The notes beneath the pieces are model-generated. The model was not told the DNA's origin and ran no database searches. It saw nothing but the letters and a program-made list of their open reading frames with translations. Made by a program: the position numbers and the translations under genes. Shown here in pieces: positions 1 to 10,193 of a stretch of 64,000 bases of DNA. Each line of letters opens with the position of its first letter. Positions within the stretch are counted from its first letter, which is position 1. Source of the DNA: Planoprotostelium fungivorum. Lineage: Eukaryota; Evosea; Variosea; Cavosteliida; Cavosteliaceae. The DNA lies in NCBI GenBank assembly GCA_003024175.1, contig MDYQ01000004.1, forward strand, positions 1-64,000. Reading direction: 5' to 3'.

Positions 1-506
1 CTCTTCAGGTCCTGTACCTCGGAAACTTGAACGCTTACCGTGACTGGGGACACGCCAGAGATTACGTCGAGGTGATACTTGATCCACCTCGTCTAACGTT
101 TCTCATCATCACAGGCCATGTGGCTGATGCTCCAACAACCCAAGCCAGAAGACTACGTCATCGCCACCGGAGAGACTCACACCGTGAAGGAGTTCTGCGA
201 GAAGGCATTTGCCGTGGTTGGAATCAGCATCAAGTGAGAGGAGAGATAAGGACGGTCGAAACTGACGAGAGCAGATGGGAAGGAGAGGGAGTGGATGAAG
301 TTGGAGTCAACGTGGCGAACGGAGAAGTGATCGTGAAGGTTGATCCCAGATACTTTAGACCGACGGAGGTGGAGCATCTGTTGGGTAACCCATCGAAGGC
401 GAAGAAGGTTCTGGGATGGTCGGTGAAGACATCCTTTGAGGATCTTGTGAAGGAGATGGTGGTCAAGGATGTAGAATACGTGGAGAAGGGCGTCCACAAT
501 GATTAA
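1..506 (+). CDS. gmd: GDP-mannose 4,6-dehydratase, 3' end (partial)
   Basis: C-terminal part of the short-chain dehydrogenase that makes GDP-4-keto-6-deoxymannose from GDP-mannose, the first step to GDP-fucose in the cytosol. The visible protein contains [20 protein letters not shown], the family's GN(L)xAxRDWGHAxDYVEAM block, then [14 protein letters not shown] and a [17 protein letters not shown] block, both typical of the GMD C-terminus. Two introns were checked in frame: 72-114 (43 bp) and 234-274 (41 bp; it splits a Lys codon before WEGEG). The stop is TAA at 504-506. The 5' part, with the Rossmann glycine motif and YxxxK site, lies outside the window. Identity is confident; nothing in the visible part is broken. 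Confidence 0.93.
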   Translation, partial: LQVLYLGNLNAYRDWGHARDYVEVILDPPRLTFLIITGHVADAPTTQARRLRHRHRRDSHREGVLREGICRGWNQHQVRGEIRTVETDESRWEGEGVDEVGVNVANGEVIVKVDPRYFRPTEVEHLLGNPSKAKKVLGWSVKTSFEDLVKEMVVKDVEYVEKGVHND

Positions 507-1062
507 TACATCTCCTTACAATGTGTTTGATTCATGTGGGTTGATGTGTGGCCATTTGAAGATCTTTCTTCATTGTTCAGATGGATCTGTCACGGAGGAT
601 AGAACATCTCGTTGCTGTTGTTGTTGGCCCTAATAGGAGTTAAATCGATGGACAGAGGAAACAATTTGAGAATGCATCTTCCACTTGTTGCGTGTTGATC
701 CTCTCTCCTCCTTGTGGCATTGGATTGAGGCTTCTGGCGAGGCTGCTCTCTTACGATTGTGTCAAGTGGGAACTTCAGATGAATTTGGTATATATGGTAC
801 AGTTGATCGATGAAATTGGCTCTCATCAAAGATGGGCCACTTCTGTGAAAGAGACTGATGTGATCCGATTTCCTTGGTTGTCTATCGATTCTTCAATAGT
901 CTGGCTGAAAAGAGATGATCAGAAGTTGTAATTGCATTTGCTCACCTCGTGTCCTCCTCAGTAGAATCAAATAATGACGTCTGCAGGATGGCAGAATACT
1001 CCTCCCGTCAACTCTTATCATGTGAGGTCTCTGTTGGGGTTTCTGTGGGAAGTAGCACAGAT
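507..1062. other. intergenic, no gene recognised
   Basis: Short open frames on both strands lack splice-consistent extension or recognisable protein. Presumably 3' flank of the dehydratase gene followed by decayed DNA. Confidence 0.5.
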
Positions 1063-1195
1063 ATCTCCTGTTGCTGTAAGCTCTGTATCTTCTGATTCTG
1101 ACTCCATCCTACATTTGCGTGGACATCTGTTGGATCTGAGATTGCAGCAGTACTTGCTGATACTCCTGCAATGTATGCGCTTGTACAATCATTGT
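1063..1195 (-). pseudogene. decayed copy of a coiled-coil gene exon
   Basis: About 130 bp resembles 42525-42650, an exon of the giant coiled-coil gene, in the same orientation. Both contain TGTTGCTGTAAG then GCGTGGACATCTGTTGGATC then GAGATTGCA, then a CTTGCTGATRCTCCTGC block and TGCGCTTGTACA. The minus-strand frame still spells QNQKIQSLQQQ, against QNQTIQGLQQQ in the parent, but small indels (for example four extra bases before GCGTGG) shift the rest out of frame. No splice sites or neighbouring exons are carried along, so it is an exon fragment, not a whole gene copy. Identity by eye is roughly 80 percent. Confidence 0.75.
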
Positions 1196-1525
1196 TCACC
1201 TTCATACTGGTCTTGTGTGTCTGAATGTACAATTGATTATCAGGGTTGAAACTTCTTGGCATAACGCCAAACTAGTGAAAAAATAAAATAATCATTTTAC
1301 ATTTGCAAGAATCCGACACACTGTTTGATGTACATCTCTTGTCAGCATATTGTTATGATAGTTCATTATATGTTGGTATTCATCTGGTGGCAAAAGCCAT
1401 CATACTGAACAAAATTGAGCATCTGAGATATAGATATAAGGAAAAAGTCTGTTTCACTTTTTTGTTGGGTGTTTTACTTTTTTGTCAGTCCGGCGTTGCA
1501 TGATAATTGGAATTGTCATACATCA

Positions 1526-1660
1526 CTATTTGTTGTATATCTCATATCAATTTTGCAGACATGCTGATTCTTGTGTCAGTGTTCTTGATGTAACTTCCTT
1601 CAGAGTTGACCAAAATGAACACATCAAATTTTGATGTGCTTGTCTGATATAGCTATGTAC
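1526..1660 (+). repeat. diverged dispersed repeat, copy 1
   Basis: Shares TTGTTGTATATCTCATATCA (one mismatch) and TCAGAGTTGACCAAA, in the same order and spacing class, with 21729-21890. Between these anchors the two copies are only loosely similar, with length differences. It ends near an 8-10 bp palindrome around ACATCAAATTTTGATGT. Family unknown. Confidence 0.55.
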
Positions 1661-1790
1661 AGATGAATCATTCAAGCTGGGTTTAGGATCGTGTGTTTGT
1701 GATATCAATCTCCCCTGGCTGCTCCCAGCCAATATGTTGCAAGCTATCGCGTGCGATTATGCTGCTGTGTTCCTGCCCCGCAAACCATCA

Positions 1791-1872
1791 GCACAGATGC
1801 CCGAGATGGTTAAGGGGATGGCCTTAAGATCCATTAGCGAACGCTTCGTGGGTTCGAGTCCCACTCTGTGCA
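1791..1872 (+). tRNA. tRNA-Leu(UAA)
   Basis: Cloverleaf read by eye. Acceptor GCACAGA pairs with TCTGTGC; the D stem is CCC/GGG; the anticodon loop CTTAAGA gives anticodon UAA. The long variable arm AGCG-AA-CGCT marks a class II tRNA, the T arm GTGGG/CCCAC encloses TTCGAGT, and the discriminator is A, as in Leu rather than Ser. The anticodon stem ATGGC/TCCAT has one C-U mismatch at its loop end. No intron. The internal B box is GGTTCGAGTCC. Confidence 0.93.
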
Positions 1873-1876
1873 GCCG

Positions 1877-1881
1877 TTTTT
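1877..1881 (+). terminator. Pol III T-run of tRNA-Leu
   Basis: TTTTT five bases after the discriminator base, the usual RNA polymerase III stop. Confidence 0.8.
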
Positions 1882-1975
1882 ATTGCAGTCGTGTTATAGT
1901 AGTTTGAACTTGAGATCTTCACTGTTTTTCTCAAACAATGCGATCACGTCATGATTGTGCCCACATTGTGTTCAT

Positions 1976-2155
1976 ATCGCGAGATGATTGCATCTTGATC
2001 GTGATCAGATCGCGAGATGATCACATCATGAACGTGATCAGGTCGAGATGATCAGTTTGCGATCGTGAGAAGATCACATCATGATCGTGATCAGTTGGTG
2101 AGATGATCACACAAGATCGTGATCAGCTCGTGATCAGATCATCAGACAATCAGAT
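1976..2155. repeat. GATC-rich imperfect tandem repeat
   Basis: About five degenerate units of 32-33 bp around TCGCGAGATGATCACATCAT followed by GATCGTGATCAG. Each unit is itself rich in inverted repeats (GATCACATCATGATCGTGATC). It lies about 100 bp downstream of the tRNA. No coding potential. Confidence 0.75.
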
Positions 2156-3081
2156 GGTGATCACATTGCAAGTCAATTAGAATAAGATGATGAACTGGAC
2201 AGCAAAGCCATTAGAACGTACAAAATAGTTCCTCATCATCCAACAGCTTACGCCTTGTGTGTTTGACTCCTCTGCACATCCCTTTTTTCTGCGTTTGTTG
2301 TGCCCAACATTTGACATCACTGACAAATTGGAAAACTCGGAGAAATCTTGGAGAAATCTCAGCAACCAAGAAACACATTCAATGCACATTCATTGAAAGG
2401 GAACTCCTTGGCTTTCTTTGGTTTGAAATCATTCTTTATAAACAGAGACTCATTGAACTGTTTGGTTCTTATGTGGTGACCATACACCACAATTAGCATA
2501 CATCTCCTGAGTTCCTGAATGGAATGAGAGTAAAAAGTGATTTTGTACATGTTTATTGCATTTCCACATCATCACATTGCTTCACAATGACACTTTTGAC
2601 ATTGACGCTTCTTGACGTAAAACACATGGCACTCCATCATCAATGTAATTCCAGATTGTGCATTTAATGACAAAGAGAAGCCACATTGGACCACAGCTGA
2701 CATGGACATAGGTGAACACCAAAAGAGGCAGTTTATGTGACAAAATGCGCTGATTCCAATGGTATGTCACGGTCATAAAAACGTTGCCCAAGATGAGCAA
2801 AGTGTGGATTACTGTCGCGTACACTAAAAAAATAGCGTACATTGGCACTTTTCTCTGTTACGAACGTCCGGACGAAAAAACAAAATACACCACCGTGTAG
2901 CCCAGGTGATTCTACACCTGGGTAAAGTATCATCAATGACCTGCTACCCTCCCTAACATTCCCCCCCCCCCGCCGCAGGGGCCATACACTCATTTGCAGC
3001 ATGCAGCAGTCAAATCTTAGCCGCTCTCCTCAGCCTGTTGAAATCGAGGACGAAGAAATTAATTTTTCGGAATAAATATAA
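2156..3081. other. intergenic; contains a small hairpin at 2901-2922
   Basis: No convincing gene on either strand. CCCAGGTG-attcta-CACCTGGG (2901-2922) is a perfect 8-bp stem with a 6-base loop. A run of 11 C lies near 2966. Confidence 0.5.
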
Positions 3082-3083
3082 TA

Positions 3084-3219
3084 TTGTCCAGCGGGTTCGT
3101 TTTCAAACCATTTAAAATTAGTACACAAAAACACGGTTGATATCGTGCCTGTTGCTATTAGCAACTCGGTTTGTTAACGTGAAAAATTTAAAGGTTATGA
3201 AAACGACCCCGCTGGACAA
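3084..3219 (+). mobile_element. 136-bp MITE, copy 1
   Basis: Ends TTGTCCAGCGGG and CCCGCTGGACAA are inverted repeats; the terminal 22 bases match with one difference. The element is flanked by TA on both sides (3082-3083 and 3220-3221), as expected for a Tc1/mariner-type TA target duplication. Near the centre is the palindrome GTTGCTA-T-TAGCAAC. There is no open frame, so it is non-autonomous. The copy at 21969-22104 is the exact reverse complement over all 136 bases. Confidence 0.9.
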
Positions 3220-3221
3220 TA

Positions 3222-4648
3222 TTTTCTTTTGGGCATCGGCATTTAGCCTGGGTTTTGCCCGAAAGTCGAACCGGCGCTACAAAGCCAACAGAAGGACGCA
3301 TTGCTCAGCCAATGGCGGCTCTTTTAATTCTATCTCTTATACTGCATCGTGACGGTCGTAATCATCATGTGTGTCACATCCACTAATATTTAACTTTTTC
3401 ATCCACAGCTGACGGTCTTATCTCGGGCTGACAATATGACACAACACATACAAAATGACTTAGTGGTCTCGATCAACGGCACTTTGACTGCACATCAAGC
3501 GCTCACATCGGGGTCTAAAAATAAATGATTTAATTTTCAGAAGATGTGGTTGGTCACATCTCATTTGGCTCTGCGCGAGAGGGCAGCCCTCTCAAATCTC
3601 AACCGATGCTTCAGTGGAGAATGACGTGAGAGTGGATTCGGGAGGCGTTGTGGACCTTCCTAGAGGATGTTTGGGTATTAACGACGAGGATGAAGTCGTT
3701 GCAGTTGTTACATCTTCATAGCCCTCTAAAGTCTACTGGAGTTACCAATTGAGTGCTGCCTTCTTAGACGCGATGAGCTCTGTAGGGATTAGAGAGGATT
3801 CCTTTCGATTCCTGTGGAAGAGCCAGTCCAGGTGTTGTCCATCTTGCAGGTGACTCTTCCTCTTAGAGGATTAAGCCTCTTTTCCTTCTCAGAGGGTGCC
3901 TCTCTGTGACGGAGAGGAGGCATCTTCAAAAGGTGAGACACACCATTGGAGAGACGAACATCATCAACCTCGTTCTCTCTCGAATTGAAAAGAAGTTGAG
4001 TTGAATTTAGATTGATCGATCGATTATCACGAGGGAGTTAACTCTAATGTCAAGGCCGATTCATGGAGTGGAGAAGGAGAAGTGGAGTAAATCAGTGGTT
4101 GAGGTGAATCGGAATTTGGAATGATTACCAAACCGTTGTTGCTGTTCTTAAATAAATATTCATCTTCGCCTTCCATCGTCTGTTCAGTCTTATTCTGCGA
4201 CTTGTGGTGACTCTGTGCATTGTGACTGCGCCATCAATAGGGCTGAGCCTGAGACGAGTGTCAACTGACCATCGTTGAGCTCTTTCCGTTGGCTCAAGTC
4301 TGGCTTTCGCTTTTGTCTGACAGCAATCGGGCATGGATTGCCAGAGATTTGTTTCAGCAATCAGCTCTTTGTTGTTATCTGCTAGTCAAGAGACTGTACA
4401 GAAGATTTTTATTCTAGAGTGAGCGAGATCCGACAGTCACCCGTCTTTGTCCTCTTCGTCCCTTGTGTGGCCACCAGAAGCTTTAGACATCTATCAGGCA
4501 ACAGAAGTGAACGAATTTGATCGATTTGGAGGCAGACAATTCTGTCTCACGAGTTAGCCTGTCATAAACACCGCGAGATTGAATGTTTTGTAACTTTTCA
4601 AGCGACTCTTCTTCAAGGTTACAGACAAAACAGAATATCACCCCCAAG
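3222..4648. other. intergenic, no gene recognised
   Basis: About 1.4 kb without a coding signal. GAGAGGGCAGCCCTCTC near 3580 can form a short hairpin. The last 100 bases are presumably the esterase promoter and leader. Confidence 0.45.
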
Positions 4649-6120
4649 ATGCGCAACATCCTCCTCTTGTTGTGCCTCTTCGGCTTGTCTGTTGCAGAGA
4701 TGAAACTCTACAATGAGAATGGGTTCTATCCTTACGTCCTTCACGAGCCCGAGGGTGGTCTGGGTGAATTCATTCTAAAAAGCGCATCGGTATGACTCAC
4801 GATTGATAGCGAAACCCTGGCCCATGGTGATGTTCCTGCACGGATCAGGAAGCAGAGCCGACAGTGTGAGTCTCGAAAGATTGCATGCTGTTTCTGATTA
4901 TGACAGGATTTCCTCAGTCACGCACAATGGGACGGAGTCGGATGGTTGTTGGGAAGATGGAACAGAGGAGTCAGAGGCGATGCTGAAACCATCGCCGCTC
5001 AGAAGTTCTTCTCCCTTCTGCCCGTAGCCAGAGTCAGCAAAGGGTACGTCTGAGCACACCATTGTGATCCGATCTGATTGGTCACAGAATGGACTGGAAC
5101 AACAACGAGCTGATGAATGTGATCAACCAAGTCAAGGCCAAGTATGGTAACGACATCGATTGGAACAGATTCTACGTCTCTGGTTTCTCCATGGTGAGTC
5201 CATTATTTCCATACGTCGTATAACATCCGTAGGGTTCTTTTGGAACTTGGAGATTCATCACCGGAAACTCCGACATGGTCGCAGCTGCTCTACCCTCAGC
5301 CGGATATCTCACCGATGGTGACATCAACAAGGTGAACATCATCTTTCATCTTTCATCTTTCATCACCTCTCTGACTCCCATCAGGTAGCAAAGCTCCCCA
5401 TCGACTACTTCTGCTCGGACTCAGACGACAAGGTGCCAGGACCCAAATGTCAGACCACCTACGATCGTCTCGTCTCCATTGGTAACCGCGTCTCCAACTT
5501 CACTCGTTACCCGTCCTCCATGAACATCCCTCACAGCAACTCTGGAGTCAGAGACATGTCCACCGTGAGTATCGTTCTCCATCAACATCGTCCATCATCA
5601 ACATCGTCCATCATCAACATCGTCCGTCTTCTTCACTCAAAATCTACAGGTCCCTTTCACTGCCGACGCCCTTCGCTGGTTACTCTCTCACAGCAAGGGA
5701 AACAGCAATGGTAGCTCCTCATCCTCCGGTAGCTCCACCTCAGGCTCCAGCACCTCAGGCTCCAGCACCACTGGTAGCAGCACTAGCGGCACCACTACTG
5801 GCAGCACTAGCGGCACCACTACTGGCAGCACCAGCGGCACCACTAGTGGTACCAGCGGAGGACAAGGCAACAAGAACGATTGGGACTTCTGCAGCTCCAA
5901 CTCGGAGTGCAGGAACGGATGCTGCTCGAAGCAGTGGTCCGGTGATGGAAGACTCAAGTGCACCCCCGGTGGCACTCAGTGTGTCTCGGGTGGAAACGGC
6001 AACAAAGGAGATTGGGTCTACTGCTCTACCTCTTCCGAGTGCACCAACAGATGCTGCTCGAAGAAATGGTCCAACGATGGAAGACTCAAGTGCACCCCCG
6101 GTGGTACTCAGTGTGTCTAG
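4649..6120 (+). CDS. secreted alpha/beta-hydrolase esterase with Cys-rich tail modules
   Basis: Starts with a signal peptide (MRNILLLLCLFGLSVAE). The catalytic part has the oxyanion motif FLHGSGSRAD, the nucleophile elbow GFSMGSFG (GxSxG), a candidate acid in CSDSDDKVPG and a candidate His in MNIPHSNSG, fitting the feruloyl esterase/PHB-depolymerase-like group. A Ser/Thr/Gly linker follows, then two roughly 36-residue modules of the form CSSxSECxNGCCSxxxSxDG-LKCTPGGTQCV. About six introns; the first (4764-4809, 46 bp) was checked in frame. Probably a secreted digestive esterase tethered to a substrate by its tail. The same modules occur in the expansin-like gene at 29787-30946. The true substrate cannot be read from sequence. 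Confidence 0.82.
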
Positions 6121-6244
6121 ATAAATTCTCTTGTACTCTTCAAATTCGCTTGCATGATTTCACTCGTGATGCATGCACCACGATGATGACGTCATGTGCG
6201 AGAGATGATAACGATGGAATGTGTCTCGAGGTCTATTCTATCGA

Positions 6245-9053
6245 TCACTCTTGTGCCTTCGTCTCGGTCGTCGTCTCCACAGTTGCTTCGCTCTCATCAA
6301 TCTCAGCCGTGGTCTCTCCTGCCTCAGACTTTGTGGGCTCTTCCTCTTTCTCCTCTTCCGTCTTCACTGGTGCCGTCTCTGTCGCCTTCTTCGCGGGTGC
6401 TGCCTCCGTTGCCTTGACTGGAGCTGCGGCGGCCTTCGTTCCCTTGACAGCTGCCTTCACAGCCACCTTTGCTCCTTTCACGGGTGCCGCTGATGCCTTG
6501 GTGGATTTCACGGAGGCCGTGGTGGACCTGGGGGTCAAAGTGCTCGTTGTAGATGATCGAGGGGTCCTAACGGGTGCCGCGGTGGTGGTAGTGGTGGTGC
6601 GGGGGGAAGGCTTGTCCGCGGGGGTAGAAGTGGACGACAATTTGGTCGTTGTAGATGAAGTGGGGGGCTTGGCCGCTTTGGTGGGGAGGGTAGTGGAGAG
6701 GGGTAGCCGAGTGGACTTGACAGCTGGTGCTGAGGTCTTACCCGTTGTAGATGCGGTCTTGACGGGTGCCTTCACGGTAGTTTTGGGCTTCGCAGTTGCG
6801 GAGGCTGCATGAGACATGAGATGATGGACGAGGTGTTCGCGTTCACCGTCTCTCTTGACCTCTGCCACGGTGGCTTCTTCTTTTCCGTTCGATTCCTCTC
6901 CTCCATTCTTCTCTTCTTCCTTTCCATTCTCTTCCTTCTTCTCCACGGGCTGTCCTCGTCAGCCATCGATCGATCGCCTCCCTTCACCTTGGTAACCCCA
7001 ATACTCTTCTTCACAGCCGGAGCCGCCGCCTTCGCTGCCTTCACCGGTACAGTGTTCACCTTCACCGGCTTAGCGGCGGTCGTTGTCGACGTCGACGTCT
7101 TGACGGGTGCTTTGGTGGTAACTGATTTCGTGGAGGGTACGGCGTCGGTGGATGCTGTCTTGGTGACGGGTGCCGCGCTGGCCTTGGCCCTGGGAGTCGT
7201 AGCTCCACGGGGGGTGGTCACCGTGGATGGGACCGTCGATTTGACTGTCACGTTGAGCGTTGTAGATAAACGTAAGACGTACCTCTGGGAGTGGACGGGG
7301 CTGATTTCGTTGGCGTAGCCTTAGAGGAGGGTGTCGTGGAGACTGATTTCGTTGCCACCTTGACAGGTGTGCTGGAGGCCCTGTGGGTGTCAGGGTGATG
7401 CTATATGAGTGAGATATGCCCACTTCACGCTGGTGGTCTTGGCGGGTGTCTGTGCGGATTTTTGCGCGGGCTCGGTGGATTTCTTCGGTGAGGCGTCTGG
7501 TGTCTTTTCTCCCTTGTCTTCGGCCTGCTTCTGTGTGAGAGGTGAAAAGGATGAATTATAGAGTGTACCTTTTGGTCGAAAGCTTTTTCGCTGTCTTCAA
7601 TTCGGGTGTGTTCTAATGCCACCTCATCCTATGATATCATCAGATATGTCATGATGACATCAGGTGTCGCTATCTTCTCACCAGACCAATGGCGGAATGT
7701 TGGGTGACCTCCTCTGTTTCAATTAACATGTCCTCTTCTTTCTTCTCTTCCTCTTCTTTCTTCTTCTCTTCTTCTCTCTCTTTCTTCTCCTTCTCTTCTT
7801 TCTCTACCTTCTCCTTCTCTTCTCTCTCTATCTTCTCCTTCTCTTCGTTTTCTACCTTCTCCTTCTGCTCCTTCTCCTTCTGCTCTCTCTCTTCCTTCTC
7901 TCTCTTCTCCTTCTCTTCCCTTTCCTTCTTCTCCTTCTCTTCCTTCAACTTCCTCTCTTGCTCCTCTCTGGCCTTCTTCTCCTCTCCCTTCTTCTTATCG
8001 TCTGCATCTTGTTGTTGCTGCATCCATCAACTCTTCATGAAGACAAACCAACTCACCTTGGCAGATGCCTCCACGTCCGCTCTGATCTTACGTATCAACT
8101 CGTTCCTTCTCTCTGCCTCTCTCTCTTTCACCTGTACCTCTTCACTTTCCCCCTCTATCTCTCTCTCTCACCTCTGCCTCAATCTCCTCCTTTGTCTTCT
8201 CTTCCTTCTTCTCCTCAGGTTGAACCTCTGCCTCGGCTTCGTGCTGTTCTTCCTCTTCATGTTGCACCTCCTCTCCTTCTTCTGTCTCTTCTTCCGCTGG
8301 TTCCTCTGTCTCTTCTTCCGCTGGTTCCTCTGTCTCTTCTTCTCCCTCTACCTCTGCTTCGTTTTCCTCTTCGGCTTGTTCCTCATGGGTATGTCCATTG
8401 CTGTCCTCGTGGCCGTTGTCCGTTCTGTCTATTCCACATGAGAAATCTTCCATTCGAGTAGATGGCTTACCCTTCTCTGCTGCCATGGCATGTATCTGTA
8501 TCATGGCGGCGTTGATCAATTCTTTTCTTCGAAGCTCTTGTTCTTCGTCTTCTTGCTCATCGTCTTCGTATAGATAGGCATCGCTGTCGTCTGAGTCGTT
8601 ATCCTCGTCATCATCTTGTGCGAGAGGTTCCGGGGCAACGCTATAGTCCACACGTGGATCGAAACTGACTCTTCTTCCGCCCTTAGGGGATGGACCTTAA
8701 AATGCCTCAGAAAAATGGCATATCATATGACTATATATTCACTTGAACCATTTGCTTTGGACAGGGCACTCTTCTTCGTTACCGCTGGCTCTTTCGTCAT
8801 ATGAGTCTTGGCAAACGCGAGGAAGTCCGCAGGTTTCATCTTCGATACGTCCTATCGATGTCAGTGACAAGGTATTTCATACCACCTAACATATTACCTG
8901 ATCTATAGCGGGTGCCCGTGGGCTCATATCTAACAGATGATCGTCAGTTTCTTCATCTGAACCCTCTTCTTCGTGTGATTCCACTTGAGGTTGATCTTGA
9001 TTCTCTTTCTCCTCGAAATCGATCAACAGTTCGGGTGCAGCTGCTTCGCTCAT
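6245..9053 (-). CDS. low-complexity acidic/basic protein, MAP-like composition
   Basis: Function not recognised. Starts MSEAAAPELLIDFEEKENQD, then SPKGGRRVSFDPRVDYS and a very acidic stretch with EEETEEPA repeats. A roughly 100-residue E/K-only helix follows, then a long Ala/Pro/Thr/Lys tail built on APVK, AVKA and STTT phrases. It ends ETKAQE, stop at 6245-6247. Several introns include one at about 7253-7290 that carries the TCTACAACG motif. The composition (acidic, then charged helix, then KAPV-rich basic tail) resembles microtubule-associated proteins, but that is only analogy. The same APVKxx phrasing occurs in the gene at 36774-44091. In the tail, CATCTACAACG occurs three times in frame as Ser-Thr-Thr or similar. 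Confidence 0.7.
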
Positions 9054-9604
9054 CTTCTGTTTCCTCCCTTTCGAGTGACACGGAAGACTTCAAGCGTCTA
9101 CACCTATGATGGTTTCAACTTGAAAATACTGCACTTTTATTCCACTGCACACCCCTCTGAACGACGTCAGCGACACTACTACACGCAGATGTGACGGAAA
9201 GCCTACATCCTGTGATACTCCAGGTCTTTCGAATTGGTCTTCCCTGGCGGGTCACGAGGTGTTGCATCAGTGTACGACGTGCAATATCAACTGTGAGACA
9301 ACAAAATCTTCAAGTGCATACGAGCAACAACGTAGATTGAATCCCTCTCATGAACGTGAGCATGGAATGGGATGTCTTCGGTTTGAAGACGAGAGGGAAA
9401 TCACGCTTGAGGCGTTATCGTGCAGGATCTCACGTCTGGCTGGAGGTGATTGAAAATGAAGGCTGAATTTGGTTGGATTCAAGTGATCGCTGCATTTGTT
9501 CATCTTCCGCTGAGATCGCGACTGACTCTGCGATCCATTCTCTGTTTTATCATCACTCGAACACATTGTCTCCCACTGTAAATAATTTTATACATCCTTT
9601 AGAC

Positions 9605-9925
9605 TCAGTAGTGGTGTCCGTGGTGGTGTCCATGGTGTCCATGGTGTCCATGGTGGTGTCCGTGTCCGTATTCGGTAGTATAGACGGTGGTGGTTGGCTG
9701 CACGTAGGCGACGGGAGGTTGAACGTAGGCGACTGGAGGGGCCATGCCGTAAACTGGAGGAGGAGCGCCATAGACTGGAGGAGCAGCATAGACTGGAGGA
9801 GGGTACATCACGGGAGCGGGAGGGTATACGACGGCATTGGGCTGAGCATAGACGACCTCAGTGGTCACATAATCGGTGTGATGGTGGTGACCGTGATGGT
9901 GGTGGTGATGTCCGTGGTGACCCAT
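9605..9925 (-). CDS. small His/Tyr/Pro-rich protein
   Basis: Intronless, 106 residues. It has three blocks: an N-terminal His block (MGHHGHHHHHHGHHHHTDY), a central Val/Tyr/Pro repeat (PPVYGAPPPVYG, PPVAYVQPPVAYVQP) and a C-terminal GHHHGHHGHHGHHHGHHY block. No signal peptide. The His clusters at both ends suggest metal or pH-dependent membrane/actin binding as in hisactophilins, but there is no sequence similarity to that fold. The ATG at 9923-9925 is preceded by a normal leader. Being stop-free and compositionally ordered, it is likely real, but its function is unknown. Confidence 0.7.
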   Translation of the reverse strand: MGHHGHHHHHHGHHHHTDYVTTEVVYAQPNAVVYPPAPVMYPPPVYAAPPVYGAPPPVYGMAPPVAYVQPPVAYVQPTTTVYTTEYGHGHHHGHHGHHGHHHGHHY

Positions 9926-10193
9926 GATGAGAGGTTGAAGAGTTGATAGAGTACAGAAAGTGTCTCGCTGCTGGCCCGAAGCTTGGTCGGTTCGAAATGA
10001 ATTTGCCCCGAAGCGGAAGTTCAGGTACCTGTCGAACTACAATGTTCCCGCTCCATTTCTATGAACAACAGAAAATGCGATTTGATCGATCAACAGACCC
10101 GAATTCGATGGAGATCCATCATGATGATGACCTTCACACATGGAACATTCTGAGGAAGAGAGAAGACGATGTCGGTTATTATTCATACAGTTC

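Noticed and set aside
1976-2155. CRISPR-like array
   Set aside because: Units are degenerate and contiguous with no unique spacers; it is a eukaryotic tandem repeat.
2901-2922. 8-bp perfect hairpin as a terminator or RNA gene
   Set aside because: Too short to stand out in 64 kb, and no adjacent gene end or promoter.
6809-7318. Long plus-strand open frame rich in Phe/Val/Ala
   Set aside because: Antisense shadow of the Ala/Pro/Thr-rich minus-strand gene 6245-9053; no splice-consistent gene on the plus strand.
7689-8441. 250-codon plus-strand frame of Ser/Phe/Leu
   Set aside because: Reverse complement of a GAG/AAG-rich coding stretch (Glu/Lys helix), which automatically gives Ser/Phe/Leu without stops.
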